The position numbers and the translations under genes were made by a program. DNA of 64,000 nt, from positions 426,816 to 490,815 of the forward strand of contig NZ_JADGMI010000006.1 of assembly GCF_015234305.1 (NCBI RefSeq). The letters are read 5' to 3'. Origin of the DNA: Superficieibacter sp. 1612_C1 (GTDB lineage Bacteria > Pseudomonadota > Gammaproteobacteria > Enterobacterales > Enterobacteriaceae). Shown here piece by piece: positions 1 through 8,487 of the stretch. The notes under the pieces are model-generated. The model did not search any database. It was not told the DNA's origin and was given only the letters and a program-made list of their open reading frames with translations. Every line of letters starts with the position of its first letter. The first letter of the stretch is position 1.

Positions 1-895
1 ACGTCCGGATAAACACACCGATGTTGCGACAGTACTGACGTTCCCCGCGCAGTTTTTCCGCTGCGCGCGCAGCGTACTGACACAGCGCCTGCTGCATAGC
101 GACTTTTGAGGTAATTCGCTCGCCGAAGCTGCGGCTACAGACAATCTGCTGTTTTGCCGGTGGCAGCTCTTCGAGCGGAATACATGATTCACCGTTCAGC
201 TCGCGTACGGTGCGCTCCAGCACCACGGAAAAGTTATCGCGAATGAACTTCGGACGCGCGCGTGATAGCTGCAGAGCAGTTTCGATGCCTATAAGGTTGA
301 GTCGTTTACCGATACGCCGTCCCACGCCCCATATTTCCTCAACGGGCTGGTTAGCCAGCAGGGTTTCAGTACGTTTCGGATTACCTGGCGTAAGCGCCAG
401 TACGCCGCGAAACTGCTTCCACTCCTTGCCCGCCCACTGGGCCGATTTTGCCAGTGTTTTGGTCGGCCCCATGCCGATACCGACGGTGAGACCCGTTGTG
501 GTAAAGACATGCGCACGCAGGCGACGGCCAAAAGTTTCGAAGTTCTCACAGCCGTCAATACCGGTGAGATCCAGAAACATCTCATCAATGCTGTACTGCT
601 CGACGCGTGGCGTTATCTCTTCAAGCGCGGTCATTACTCTCTGGCTGAGGCTGTGATAAAGCGCGTAATTGGAGCTGAACACGTGCACCTTTTCCGGATA
701 ATCCTGTGTTTTTACCTCAAACCATGGCGCACCCATTTTGATGCCAAGCGCTTTTGCGCCAGCGGAGCGTGCAATGACGCATCCGTCGTTGTTGCTGAGC
801 ACTAGCACAGGTCTGCCACGCAGGTCCGGGCGGAACAGCGTCTCGCAGCTGGCATAGAATGAATTAACGTCAGCCAGGCCGAACATGGACATCAT
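1..895 (-). CDS. umuC: UmuC/MucB-type translesion DNA polymerase V catalytic subunit (partial, runs off left edge)
   Basis: Y-family error-prone polymerase that copies past DNA lesions with activated UmuD. About 298 N-terminal residues are in the window; the C-terminus lies beyond position 1. Reading the minus strand from ATG 895 gives MMSMFGLADVNSFYASCETL, with the palm-domain aspartate of the FxLxDxNxFYAS motif, the NNDGCVIARS motif and a YSIDEMFLDL catalytic motif. Start: ATG at 895 or 892, preceded by a GGAGAT ribosome site; the gene begins 32 bp after the umuD stop, so the two form one SOS operon. UmuC is usually about 420 residues. Plasmid- or ICE-borne versions are also called mucB, impB or rumB; I cannot choose among these names from sequence alone. 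Confidence 0.93.
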   Translation of the reverse strand, partial: MMSMFGLADVNSFYASCETLFRPDLRGRPVLVLSNNDGCVIARSAGAKALGIKMGAPWFEVKTQDYPEKVHVFSSNYALYHSLSQRVMTALEEITPRVEQYSIDEMFLDLTGIDGCENFETFGRRLRAHVFTTTGLTVGIGMGPTKTLAKSAQWAGKEWKQFRGVLALTPGNPKRTETLLANQPVEEIWGVGRRIGKRLNLIGIETALQLSRARPKFIRDNFSVVLERTVRELNGESCIPLEELPPAKQQIVCSRSFGERITSKVAMQQALCQYAARAAEKLRGERQYCRNIGVFIRT

Positions 896-927
896 GATCT
901 CCGCCGTGTGTAGATAACCCGCACATA

Positions 928-1368
928 TCAGTTTCTCCGGCGCGGAGTGTGCACGAAGTGCGCCACTACGCCGAAAATTTCCAGGGTATCCGGGTCTGGG
1001 ATAATAACAGGATAGGCGGGATTCATCGGCTGCAATACCGGCCCTTTCTGGGTAATAAGAAGGCGCTTGACCGTAAATTCGCCGTACAGTACAGCGATAA
1101 CCACGTCGCCGTGCTCAGGCCTGAGTGCCCGATCGACTATCAGCAGATCGCCGTCGTAAAGTCCTATATCCTGCATGCTGTTGCCCTGTGCGCGCAGGAA
1201 AAAGGTGCTTGCCCTGTGGGCTATTAGATATTCGTTTAAGTCGAGTTCCTGCTCCGCATAGTCCTGGCAAGGAGAGGGAAAACCGCAGGGTACGCGTTCC
1301 AGGAAAAGGGGCCTGTAGCTGGGCGGCGGATTATCCGCCGGGTGCATCAACTCAAAGGCGTGAAACAT
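928..1368 (-). CDS. umuD: UmuD-type SOS mutagenesis protein (S24/LexA-like self-cleaving subunit)
   Basis: Regulatory subunit of polymerase V; RecA-stimulated self-cleavage turns it into the active form. The start is ATG 1368 (protein begins MFHAFELMHP); a longer reading frame to 1455 crosses the SOS box and is not credible. The 146-residue length fits the family. The Cys28-Gly29 bond in PCGFPSP is the expected cleavage site, and Ser64 (QGNSMQD) with Lys101 (FTVKRLL) form the Ser-Lys dyad equivalent to S60/K97 of E. coli UmuD. umuC follows immediately. A LexA box lies 23 bp upstream of the start. Confidence 0.95.
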   Translation of the reverse strand: MFHAFELMHPADNPPPSYRPLFLERVPCGFPSPCQDYAEQELDLNEYLIAHRASTFFLRAQGNSMQDIGLYDGDLLIVDRALRPEHGDVVIAVLYGEFTVKRLLITQKGPVLQPMNPAYPVIIPDPDTLEIFGVVAHFVHTPRRRN

Positions 1369-1390
1369 AGCAAAAATCCCTGTCAAAATG

Positions 1391-1406
1391 CTGTACGTAT
1401 TTACAG
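1391..1406 (-). promoter_or_regulatory. LexA (SOS) box of the umuDC operon
   Basis: CTGTACGTATTTACAG fits the CTG-N10-CAG LexA consensus and stands just upstream of the umuD start, so the operon should be induced by DNA damage. Confidence 0.9.
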
Positions 1407-1561
1407 TAGTATTGTCTGACTTTACGGACGAAGCAAGAAGCGTGGGGCGACACAAATATCATTAAAATAATGGACTATTGATTTATTTGAATTTATAGCG
1501 GAACGACAGCTCGTAAAACAAGCAGCTATCAGGACTTTCTGTGTCAGGGCATGTTAAAAAT

Positions 1562-2461
1562 TTATTTTGATTCAGGAAAGATCTTACTTAGTCTGTTCAG
1601 TACTTCACTTATGCCCCTGCTGACAATCCGATCCTCCCGCATCACTGTCCCCAGAGTCCGGTGAAGCGATGGCGTTACTGAGTAAAGACTGAGACCCTGC
1701 CTTTCTTCATGACTTGCAACGGACATACGGGGAACGATGCTGTAACCCAGGCCGGAACGAACCATCCTTTTAATGGCTTCAATACTGCCAAGCTCCATAA
1801 CCGGGCTGACAGTATGCCCTGCATCGCTGAACCATCCGTCAATCAGATCGCGTGTGGCACTTCCGGGTTCAAATACAATCAGCGGCAGTGGCAAAAGGGT
1901 ATCAGGAGACAGCGGTTTTGCACTCTGCTCCGAGGTGTCCTTTTCCATGATTACAACAAACTCATCCGTACCCAGCGGGCTGACACTCAGGCATTTACCG
2001 GCTGCCGGCAGCGTTACCAGACCAATATCTATACGGTTTTCCTCCACTCCCCGTACAATATCTGAAGTATTGCCTGTGCGTACATCCACCTTCAGCAGGG
2101 GATGGGTCTGTCGAAGTTGCTGCAGTAAGTGAGGTAGCAGATGGATACAGGCTGTTGCGCCTGTGCCGACAGTAACGGTGCCGGTTATTTCGTCTGAATG
2201 CAGGGAAACCGCTTCAACCGCTCCGCTTACCACCGCATCAATTTTCATGCAGTGTTCAGCGAGAGTCAAACCGGCAGTCGTTGGTCTTACTCCCCGGCTG
2301 GTTCGCTCAATAAGCCTGACCTTAAGCGTCTGCTCCAGCTGTCTTATCTGCAGGCTCACTGCCGGTTGCGACAAGCCAAGTACTTCTGCCGCCCCCGAGA
2401 AACTGCCCCGGCTGATGACCAGCCTGAAGGTAGCCAGATGATCGAGGTTCAGTGTTGCCAT
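1562..2461 (-). CDS. LysR-family transcriptional regulator
   Basis: 299 residues, the normal LysR length. The N-terminal winged helix-turn-helix is clear (residues 5-65, FSGAAEVLGLSQPAVSLQIR). The rest fits the periplasmic-binding-protein-like effector domain (about residues 90-295). It is divergent from the acetyltransferase/MFS pair that begins 98 bp away, so by the usual LysR layout it probably controls that pair. The effector is unknown; the ars neighbourhood makes an arsenical plausible. The 98-bp gap should hold the operator, but I did not see a clear T-N11-A palindrome. Confidence 0.88.
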   Translation of the reverse strand: MATLNLDHLATFRLVISRGSFSGAAEVLGLSQPAVSLQIRQLEQTLKVRLIERTSRGVRPTTAGLTLAEHCMKIDAVVSGAVEAVSLHSDEITGTVTVGTGATACIHLLPHLLQQLRQTHPLLKVDVRTGNTSDIVRGVEENRIDIGLVTLPAAGKCLSVSPLGTDEFVVIMEKDTSEQSAKPLSPDTLLPLPLIVFEPGSATRDLIDGWFSDAGHTVSPVMELGSIEAIKRMVRSGLGYSIVPRMSVASHEERQGLSLYSVTPSLHRTLGTVMREDRIVSRGISEVLNRLSKIFPESK

Positions 2462-2559
2462 GCCAAAGTTTTCCTCATAACGCTGATAAGCCCTGCTGCC
2501 TGTCTGAAATGATTCATCCGGGTTAGTCTCTGTTTCTGATCTGAAAGGGAGCTGTACTG

Positions 2560-3087
2560 ATGGAAATAACCGAAGCAGATGAACGACATATTCCCGCTAT
2601 ACAACAGATTTATGCTTATCACGTATTACACGGCACCGCCACTTTTGAAACCGAACCGCCGGGTGAGGCTGAAATGGCAGCCCGGCTGAAAAAGGTACAT
2701 GCAGCAGGACTGCCCTGGTTGGTGGCGGTTGACGGAGGAATTGTTCGAGGATACTGCTATTTGTCTCTATACCGGGAACGGTGCGCCTATCGCTTTACTC
2801 TGGAAGACTCTGTATATGTTGATGCCACGTATCAGGGGCGGGGCATTGGAAAAATGCTGCTATCCCGTGCAGTAGGATGGGCAGAAGCCCGTGGTTTTCG
2901 GCAACTTGTAGCGGTGGTGGGGAACAGTGAAAATACTGCCTCCCTTGCTCTTCACCGCGCTGCAGGCTTCAGCATCACTGGCACCCTCAGGTCTGTAGGA
3001 TTCAAGCATGGGCGCTGGCTCGATACGGTTATCCTGCAGCGTACGCTCGGGCATGGCGACGCTACGCTTCCGGAAAGTACAGAATGA
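2560..3087 (+). CDS. GNAT acetyltransferase of the phosphinothricin/arsinothricin N-acetyltransferase (PAT/ArsN1) type
   Basis: 175 residues with a GNAT fold. The acetyl-CoA loop QGRGIGKMLL is at about residues 96-105, and the family features VYVDATYQGRG and SLALHRAAGF are present. Proteins of this family acetylate the alpha-amino group of phosphinothricin, methionine sulfoximine or arsinothricin. The MFS gene overlaps its stop by 4 bp (ATGA), so they are translationally coupled, and arsR-arsH follow. The ars context makes ArsN1-type detoxification of arsinothricin more likely than a herbicide-type substrate, but this is inference. The start ATG at 2560 has the ribosome site AAAGGGAGC upstream. 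Confidence 0.8.
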   Translation: MEITEADERHIPAIQQIYAYHVLHGTATFETEPPGEAEMAARLKKVHAAGLPWLVAVDGGIVRGYCYLSLYRERCAYRFTLEDSVYVDATYQGRGIGKMLLSRAVGWAEARGFRQLVAVVGNSENTASLALHRAAGFSITGTLRSVGFKHGRWLDTVILQRTLGHGDATLPESTE

Positions 3088-4316
3088 CACAAGGATATCT
3101 GACAGGCCGCACCATTTTCTGCATCGGCATGACGCAGCTTATCAACTGGGGTATTACGTTCTACATGCCGGGTGTCTTCGGAGCCGCCATCATGGCGGAA
3201 ACAGGCTGGTCTTCCGGTGAGACATTCTCCGGCCTGAGCGTTGCCATGCTCGTTATGGGGCTGGTTTCACCGCTTATCGGTCCCGTAATGGCCCGTACCG
3301 GTGGACGCACCCTGATGATGGCGGGAACTTTGGCTATAACCATCGGGTGTTTTCTGATGGCGTTTACCTATTCAACATTAGCGTGGGATGCCGTCTGGAT
3401 CCTGACAGGCGCGGGCATGCGGCTTGCTCTGTATGACGCCGCTTTTGCCATGCTTGTGGAAACCGCAGGCGCAGAGGCTCGCAAGGCAATCTCTCTGGTC
3501 ACCCTGCTGGGCGGTCTCGCGTCGGCCGCTTTCTGGCCTGCTGGCGCAGCGCTTCTTCACGTCACCGACTGGCGGCATGCCGTCATCATTTATGGCTGTG
3601 CGGGCCTGCTGAGCCTGTTTTTTTTAACTGCCGTTCCGGCAGGCAGTCGGGTAAAACTTCCCGTAACAGGGCGATCCGGCCATTCGGCTGACGCAACAGC
3701 AACATCAGAGGACACAAAAGCACTCATCAGCGGCCTGTGGTATGCCACTCTGATAGCGTTGATAAGCTTTGTCTCCACCGGCGTGTCCACACATTTTCCC
3801 CGGATACTGGCCTCTTATGGCGTGCCTGCTCTGGCTGGCATGCTGTGGGGAGTGGGGCAGTTAGGTGCCCGTCTGCTGGGTGTAGTTTCAGGTGCACGAA
3901 TCTCCGCGATACGCCTGAACCTTATAACCGGTATCCTGCTTCCCCTCTGTTTTCTGACCGGCCTTGCAGGCAGCATTACTCCTGTGGCTACAGCCTTTTT
4001 CGTTCTGGGCTATGGGGCCGTAAACGGACTGAATACGATCGTGAAGGCCGTACTTCCTCTTGTGCTGTTTGATCCGCAGCAGTACGCCCGCAAAACAGGA
4101 ATACTGATGTCGCCGGCATTTTTTCTCGCGGCACTGGCTCCGTCTGCGTATGCCATACTGCTGGAGCGCTACGGTATACCCGGCACGCTGCTTTTTTCCT
4201 TCATCCTGACCCTGATCATTACGGCGATTTCTGTGGTCCTCTGGCAGCGTCATTCTGGCTCTGTTGTGCAGAACCGGGACCATGGAGCATCTACCCTTCA
4301 CGAAAAAAATGTTTGA
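3084..4316 (+). CDS. MFS transporter, probable arsenical or drug exporter
   Basis: 410 residues with about 12 hydrophobic segments. The cytoplasmic loop 2-3 motif is weakly kept (GPVMARTGGRTLMM, about residues 68-81). It overlaps the acetyltransferase gene by 4 bp and precedes arsR-arsH, so it probably exports either the acetylated product or a trivalent arsenical. ArsK-like MFS efflux proteins are known from other ars clusters, but I cannot assign it to that family without a comparison. Confidence 0.75.
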   Translation: MTQGYLTGRTIFCIGMTQLINWGITFYMPGVFGAAIMAETGWSSGETFSGLSVAMLVMGLVSPLIGPVMARTGGRTLMMAGTLAITIGCFLMAFTYSTLAWDAVWILTGAGMRLALYDAAFAMLVETAGAEARKAISLVTLLGGLASAAFWPAGAALLHVTDWRHAVIIYGCAGLLSLFFLTAVPAGSRVKLPVTGRSGHSADATATSEDTKALISGLWYATLIALISFVSTGVSTHFPRILASYGVPALAGMLWGVGQLGARLLGVVSGARISAIRLNLITGILLPLCFLTGLAGSITPVATAFFVLGYGAVNGLNTIVKAVLPLVLFDPQQYARKTGILMSPAFFLAALAPSAYAILLERYGIPGTLLFSFILTLIITAISVVLWQRHSGSVVQNRDHGASTLHEKNV

Positions 4317-4321
4317 CGGCT

Positions 4322-4350
4322 TCCATATTTCTATTATTCTGGAAATATAG
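4322..4350 (+). promoter_or_regulatory. Probable ArsR operator upstream of arsR-arsH
   Basis: ATATTTC at 4325-4331 and GAAATAT at 4342-4348 form a 7-bp inverted repeat with a 10-bp spacer. It lies just before the AAAGGAGG ribosome site of arsR. Autoregulation by the SmtB/ArsR-type repressor is the usual arrangement. Confidence 0.6.
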
Positions 4351-4364
4351 TTAAAGGAGGCCTC

Positions 4365-4700
4365 ATGGATTTACACACCGCAGCAAACGCACTTCGAGAA
4401 CTGGGCCACCCGACACGTCTCCGCATATACCGGGAGCTGGTCAGGGCTGGTCATGAAGGCCTGCCGGTTGGCGAACTGCAGAAGCACCTTGAGATTCCTG
4501 CCTCCACGCTCAGCCATCATCTTTCAGCGCTGATGTCCGCTGGACTCATAAGCCAGGAACGGCAGAGTCGTACCTTGTTCTGCAGACCTTGCTATGCGCA
4601 GCTTGAGCAGCTGATGGCTTTTCTCACTGAAGAGTGCTGCGCCGGTGGCAGTAGCTGCAGCCTGTCTACCGAGATTTCCCATAAAGAGACTCCATTGTGA
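4365..4700 (+). CDS. arsR: ArsR-type arsenite-responsive repressor with a C-terminal three-cysteine site
   Basis: 111 residues; the winged helix covers about residues 8-80 ([16 protein letters not shown] is the recognition helix). The usual helix-3 CVC metal site of plasmid R773 ArsR is absent. Instead [10 protein letters not shown] puts Cys91, Cys92 and Cys98 near the C-terminus, the spacing of the Acidithiobacillus-type ArsR (Cys95/96/102). The second ArsR in this window keeps the CVC site, so the two repressors sense metal through different sites. Cys73 and Cys76 are also present. The stop overlaps the GTG start of arsH. Confidence 0.92.
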   Translation: MDLHTAANALRELGHPTRLRIYRELVRAGHEGLPVGELQKHLEIPASTLSHHLSALMSAGLISQERQSRTLFCRPCYAQLEQLMAFLTEECCAGGSSCSLSTEISHKETPL

Positions 4701-5419
4701 ATAACGTGAATGATGCCCTGAACAATATCGATCTGACACTCCTGGATACGCCCCTTTCGGAAGAGAAATTAAAGGCCGAAGAGGTGGCGCATCCGCCCCG
4801 CATACTGATGCTCTACGGTTCGCTTCGGGAGCGCTCTTACAGCCGACTCACCACGGAAGAGGCCGCACGGCTGCTGACGGCCATGGGCGCGGAGGTGAAG
4901 TTATTCAATCCGTCCGGCCTGCCGCTGCCGGATGATGTACCTGAGACGCATCCGAAGGTCGCAGAGCTGCGCCAGCTAGTGCTCTGGTCTGAAGGGATGG
5001 TCTGGTGCTCTCCTGAGCGTCACGGTGCCATGACCGGCATCATGAAGACGCAGATTGACTGGATACCGCTGACGTCCGGGGCGGTCCGGCCCTCGCAGGG
5101 GAAAACCCTTGCTGTCATGCAGGTCAGCGGAGGCTCACAGTCTTTCAACGCCGTAAACCAGATGCGTATTCTTGGGCGCTGGATGCGGATGATCACTATC
5201 CCGAACCAGTCATCCGTTGCAAAAGCCTGGGCCGAGTTTGATGAGGACGGCCGCATGAAGCCTTCTCCGTATTATGACCGCATAGTGGACGTCATGGAGG
5301 AACTGATGAAGTTCACCCTGCTGACGCGCGGTCGTAGTGGTTATCTCACCGACCGCTACAGCGAAAGGAAGGAGAGTGCTGCGCAGCTCTCTGAGCGGGT
5401 AAACCAGCGCAGCATATAA
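4697..5419 (+). CDS. arsH: ArsH, NADPH-dependent FMN oxidoreductase that oxidises trivalent organoarsenicals
   Basis: 240 residues, a typical ArsH length. The flavodoxin-like phosphate-binding loop [12 protein letters not shown] (about residues 39-50) and the [16 protein letters not shown] segment are ArsH hallmarks. ArsH oxidises methylarsenite and related trivalent organoarsenicals to less toxic pentavalent forms. The start is GTG 4697, inside the arsR stop (GTGA overlap), so translation is coupled. A strong hairpin terminator follows. Confidence 0.93.
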   Translation: MNNVNDALNNIDLTLLDTPLSEEKLKAEEVAHPPRILMLYGSLRERSYSRLTTEEAARLLTAMGAEVKLFNPSGLPLPDDVPETHPKVAELRQLVLWSEGMVWCSPERHGAMTGIMKTQIDWIPLTSGAVRPSQGKTLAVMQVSGGSQSFNAVNQMRILGRWMRMITIPNQSSVAKAWAEFDEDGRMKPSPYYDRIVDVMEELMKFTLLTRGRSGYLTDRYSERKESAAQLSERVNQRSI

Positions 5420-5445
5420 AAAAGCCGGCATCTGCCGGCTTTTTC
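5420..5445 (+). terminator. Intrinsic terminator between arsH and the convergent arsC
   Basis: AGCCGGCA-TC-TGCCGGCT (5423-5440) has an A-run before it and a T-run after it, so it can work in both directions between the two convergent ars operons. Confidence 0.85.
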
Positions 5446-5475
5446 ACATTTTCCCTGTCACAGCCAAGGGAAACA

Positions 5476-5904
5476 TCAGTGGCTGACGCGATTCCCTTGC
5501 TCATCAATGACTGCTTCGCCGTCCTCTTTGGTAAACGCTCCCTTCTGCGGGTCCGGCAGTATGCCCAGAACCACTTCGGAGGGGCGGCAGAGCTTCGTTC
5601 CCAGCGGCGTCACCACCACCGGACGATTAATGAGGATCGGATGAGCCAGCATCGCATCGAGCAGTTCTTCATCGCTGAACCGGTCTTCAGCCAGGCCGAG
5701 CTGCTCGTAGGGATCGGTATTTTTACGCAGCAGGGCACGCACGCTAATGTCCATGTCCGTAATCAGCTTTTTCAGCTCGTCGCGCGACGGCGGTGTTTCC
5801 AGATACAGAATCACCGTGGGCTCGGTGCCGCTGTTGCGGATAAGCGCCAGGGTATTGCGGGACGTCCCGCAGGCCGGATTGTGATAAATGGTAATGTCAG
5901 TCAT
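5476..5904 (-). CDS. arsC: Glutaredoxin-dependent arsenate reductase ArsC (R773 type)
   Basis: Reduces As(V) to As(III) for export by ArsB. The start is ATG 5904 (MTDITIYHNPACGTSRN); the frame extends to 5937 but the family starts here. This gives 142 residues, near the 141 of R773 ArsC. The catalytic Cys12 in NPACGTSRN and the arginines that follow in conserved positions (LLRKNTDPY, NRPVVVTPLG, LCRPSE) are visible. It lies 49 bp after arsB on the same strand. Confidence 0.94.
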   Translation of the reverse strand: MTDITIYHNPACGTSRNTLALIRNSGTEPTVILYLETPPSRDELKKLITDMDISVRALLRKNTDPYEQLGLAEDRFSDEELLDAMLAHPILINRPVVVTPLGTKLCRPSEVVLGILPDPQKGAFTKEDGEAVIDEQGNRVSH

Positions 5905-5953
5905 GAGCGTTACTCCATAAAGGCGCTGCACAGGCACAGCTCCGGGGTTAAGG

Positions 5954-7237
5954 TTAAACAGACAGGCGCAGGGCCAGCGCAGCCAGCGTCACAAACAGTA
6001 CCGGCAGGGTCATCACGATGCCCACGCGGAAGTAGTAGCCCCAGCTGACGGTTATGTTTTTCTGTGCCAGGACGTGCAGCCACAGCAGGGTAGCGAGGCT
6101 ACCGATAGGGGTGATTTTCGGACCGAGGTCGCAGCCGATGATGTTGGCGTAAATCATCGCCTCCTTCACCACGCCCTGAGCGGTGCTGCCGTCAATGGAG
6201 AGCGCGCCAACCAGCACGGTAGGCATGTTGTTCATGACTGATGAAAGCGCCGCCGTCAGAAAGCCGGTGCCGAGCGTTGCGCCCCAGACGCCATGCTCGG
6301 CAAACCGGTTCAGGGCGGCAGAAAGGTAATCAGTTAGCCCGGCATTGCGTAGTCCGTATACCACCAGGTACATGCCCAGCGAGAAGATAACGATCTGCCA
6401 GGGCGCACCTTTCAGTACCTTTCCGGTATCAATCACATTGCCTTTCCGGGCTACCAGCCAGAGAATAAACGCCGCCACCGCGGCCACAAGGCTGACCGGC
6501 ACGCCGAGTGGTTCGAGGGCAAAGAAGCCGATCAGCAGCAGGATGAGAACAATCCAGCCGGTTTTAAAGGTACGCGCATCGCGAATGGCCTCACGCGGCG
6601 CCTTCAGCTTCGCCAGGTCGTAAGTGTCCGGGATGTCCCTGCGGAAAAACAGGTGCAGCATCACCAGCGTGGCGGCCACGGACGCGATATTCACCGGCAC
6701 CATCACCGAGGCATACTCGCTGAAACCCAGTTTAAAGAAGTCTGCCGTGACGATGTTGACCAGGTTTGACACGATGAGCGGCAGGCTGGAGGTATCGGCG
6801 ATAAACCCGGCCGCCATCACAAACGCCAGCGTGGCCCCGGGGCTGAAGCCCAGCGCCAGCAGCATGGCGATAACGATCGGCGTCAGAATTAGCGCGGCTC
6901 CGTCATTGGCAAACAGCGCCGCCACTGCCGCACCCAGCAGAACGATATACGTGAACAGCAGCCGGCCCCTGCCGCCTCCCCAGCGGGAAACGTGCAGCGC
7001 GGCCCATTCAAAAAAGCCGGACTCATCGAGCAGCAGGCTGATAATGATGACCGCAATAAACGTGGCCGTGGCGTTCCAGACAATCTGCCAGACCACCGGA
7101 ATATCCCCGATTTGTACTACGCCGGTCAGCAGCGCCAGCGCGGCGCCGATAACGGCACTCCAGCCAATACTGAGTCCTTTCGGCTGCCAGATAACCAGTA
7201 CCAGCGTCAGAATAAAAATCGCACCCGCCAGAAACAT
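5954..7237 (-). CDS. arsB: ArsB arsenite/antimonite efflux pump
   Basis: 427 residues, highly hydrophobic with about 12 membrane helices, starting [20 protein letters not shown] as in classic ArsB. It expels As(III) and Sb(III) using the proton gradient, or with ArsA ATPase when present; no arsA was seen, so it should act alone. It is the middle gene of a minus-strand arsR-arsB-arsC operon. Confidence 0.95.
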   Translation of the reverse strand: MFLAGAIFILTLVLVIWQPKGLSIGWSAVIGAALALLTGVVQIGDIPVVWQIVWNATATFIAVIIISLLLDESGFFEWAALHVSRWGGGRGRLLFTYIVLLGAAVAALFANDGAALILTPIVIAMLLALGFSPGATLAFVMAAGFIADTSSLPLIVSNLVNIVTADFFKLGFSEYASVMVPVNIASVAATLVMLHLFFRRDIPDTYDLAKLKAPREAIRDARTFKTGWIVLILLLIGFFALEPLGVPVSLVAAVAAFILWLVARKGNVIDTGKVLKGAPWQIVIFSLGMYLVVYGLRNAGLTDYLSAALNRFAEHGVWGATLGTGFLTAALSSVMNNMPTVLVGALSIDGSTAQGVVKEAMIYANIIGCDLGPKITPIGSLATLLWLHVLAQKNITVSWGYYFRVGIVMTLPVLFVTLAALALRLSV

Positions 7238-7333
7238 ACCCTCTCCTTCTTAATTATAACTGCCCGTTGAAGCGGGCTGCTAACTGTACCCTGTAAATAT
7301 ATGCGTTTAATCGAATGTGTTTAGATAAAATTT

Positions 7334-7687
7334 TTACATGCAGACAGCTTTGCCGTTGGTGGTTGCGTTATCACGCTCAGCCTGCTGACTGAGATGAAGA
7401 ATTTCATCCCGCTGACACAGATATGCCTGCTCAATGACCGCTGCTGCCCACGCAGGCATGTGTGGCGATAACCGGTAATGGATCCACTTGCCGTCGCGCC
7501 TGTCGATAAGCAGTCCACTCTCTCTGAGCAGGGCCAGGTGCCGCGATATTTTTGGCTGTGTTTCTTTCAGGATAGATACAAGCTCGCAGACGCAAAGCTC
7601 CCCTTTTTCGCGCAACAACAGCACCAGGCTGAGCCGGGTTTCGTCAGAAAGATTCTTAAAAAGTTGCAGGGGCAGCAGTGACGGCAT
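7334..7687 (-). CDS. arsR: ArsR arsenite-responsive repressor (R773 type) of the arsBC operon
   Basis: 117 residues from ATG 7687, which has a GGAGAAATT ribosome site; an upstream reading to 7744 runs through the operator. The ELCVCEL motif supplies the As(III)-binding cysteines in the recognition helix, followed by TQPKISRHLALLRESGLL. It begins the arsRBC operon; a small GCCCG/CGGGC hairpin lies in the 96-bp gap before arsB and could lower arsB expression relative to arsR. Confidence 0.94.
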   Translation of the reverse strand: MPSLLPLQLFKNLSDETRLSLVLLLREKGELCVCELVSILKETQPKISRHLALLRESGLLIDRRDGKWIHYRLSPHMPAWAAAVIEQAYLCQRDEILHLSQQAERDNATTNGKAVCM

Positions 7688-7745
7688 AATTTCTCCTTCG
7701 TGGCGGACAGCAACAAGTCTCGTCTGCTGCAGACGAAAGGTCAAC

Positions 7746-7770
7746 TTTATATTTATAAATTCATATATGT
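7746..7770 (-). promoter_or_regulatory. Probable ArsR operator of arsRBC
   Basis: An AT-rich imperfect palindrome read on the minus strand as CATATATGAATTTATAAATA lies about 60 bp upstream of arsR. It resembles the ATATTTC-type operator of the other ars operon. Confidence 0.5.
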
Positions 7771-7949
7771 TTTGACGTGCTTACAGGCTTTTCAGTACAG
7801 CTTAATGAGGGAATAGCGGTTAAACGATATCACACAGATTTTAACGGCAGCACACTTTCAGCTGCCTTAATGGTCGGGCATGACGAAGTAACATCACAAA
7901 AAAAGCCTGTTTCTTTAGTGAACCGTTCTACTTATGGCAGAAAGCAGCA

Positions 7950-8408
7950 TCAGTAAGAGTGGCTTCCGGCCAGATGACCTGCAGTGATAACCGGCACGAT
8001 ATCCTCAGGCTCTTCTGCCTGCTCCAGTTCGCGCAGAATACCGCAGTCCCGTGTTGCCCGGTTGGCATTGCAGTGGCTGTGGAGCTCAAATAGTTGTTTT
8101 TCCAGCATATTTAGTTCACGAATACGGGCCTGAACGTGGTTCAGATGTTCATTTATCAGGGCATTAACCGTACCGCAGTCTGCGTCTGGCTGGCTGCGCG
8201 CCTGCAGCAACACCCGGATTTCTTCATGGGTCATATCGAGCGCCCGGCAGCGCCGGATAAACATAAGCCTTTCGAGATGTGCGCTATCGTAATGGCGGTA
8301 GTTATTAGTCTGGTCCCGCAATGCGGCCTGCAGAAGCCCCTCTCGCTCATAATAACGTACCGTCTCTACAGGACATCCCGCCTGGCGGGCCAGTTCACCA
8401 ATTTTCAT
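7950..8408 (-). CDS. cadR: CadR/PbrR-type MerR-family regulator of the metal ATPase
   Basis: 152 residues. The N-terminal MerR helix-turn-helix (KIGELARQAGCPVETVRYYEREGLL) is followed by a dimerisation helix, with Cys77 (DADCGTVN) and a C-terminal cysteine (RDCGILREL), the pattern of Cd/Pb-responsive CadR and PbrR. The last residues contain two His (AGHLAGSHSY). It is divergent from the ATPase gene and shares an 80-bp promoter region carrying a MerR-type operator, so it should activate the ATPase gene on metal binding. Confidence 0.9.
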   Translation of the reverse strand: MKIGELARQAGCPVETVRYYEREGLLQAALRDQTNNYRHYDSAHLERLMFIRRCRALDMTHEEIRVLLQARSQPDADCGTVNALINEHLNHVQARIRELNMLEKQLFELHSHCNANRATRDCGILRELEQAEEPEDIVPVITAGHLAGSHSY

Positions 8409-8426
8409 ATCACACCTCTTCTGAGC

Positions 8427-8458
8427 TTGACCCTGTAGTTACATCAGGGTCTTTAATG
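8427..8458 (+). promoter_or_regulatory. MerR-type promoter/operator of the cadmium/zinc/lead ATPase gene
   Basis: TTGACC at 8427-8432 (-35) and TTTAAT at 8452-8457 (-10) are 19 bp apart, the overlong spacer typical of MerR-activated promoters. The dyad ACCCTG-N9-CAGGGT at 8430-8450 fills the spacer, as in cadR/zntR-type operators. Confidence 0.85.
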
Positions 8459-8487
8459 CCAGTATACGTTATGAACGGGATAAAAAA

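Noticed and set aside
5479..6048. 189-codon plus-strand frame across arsC and arsB
   Set aside because: It is antisense to the well-defined arsC and arsB genes and has no motifs.
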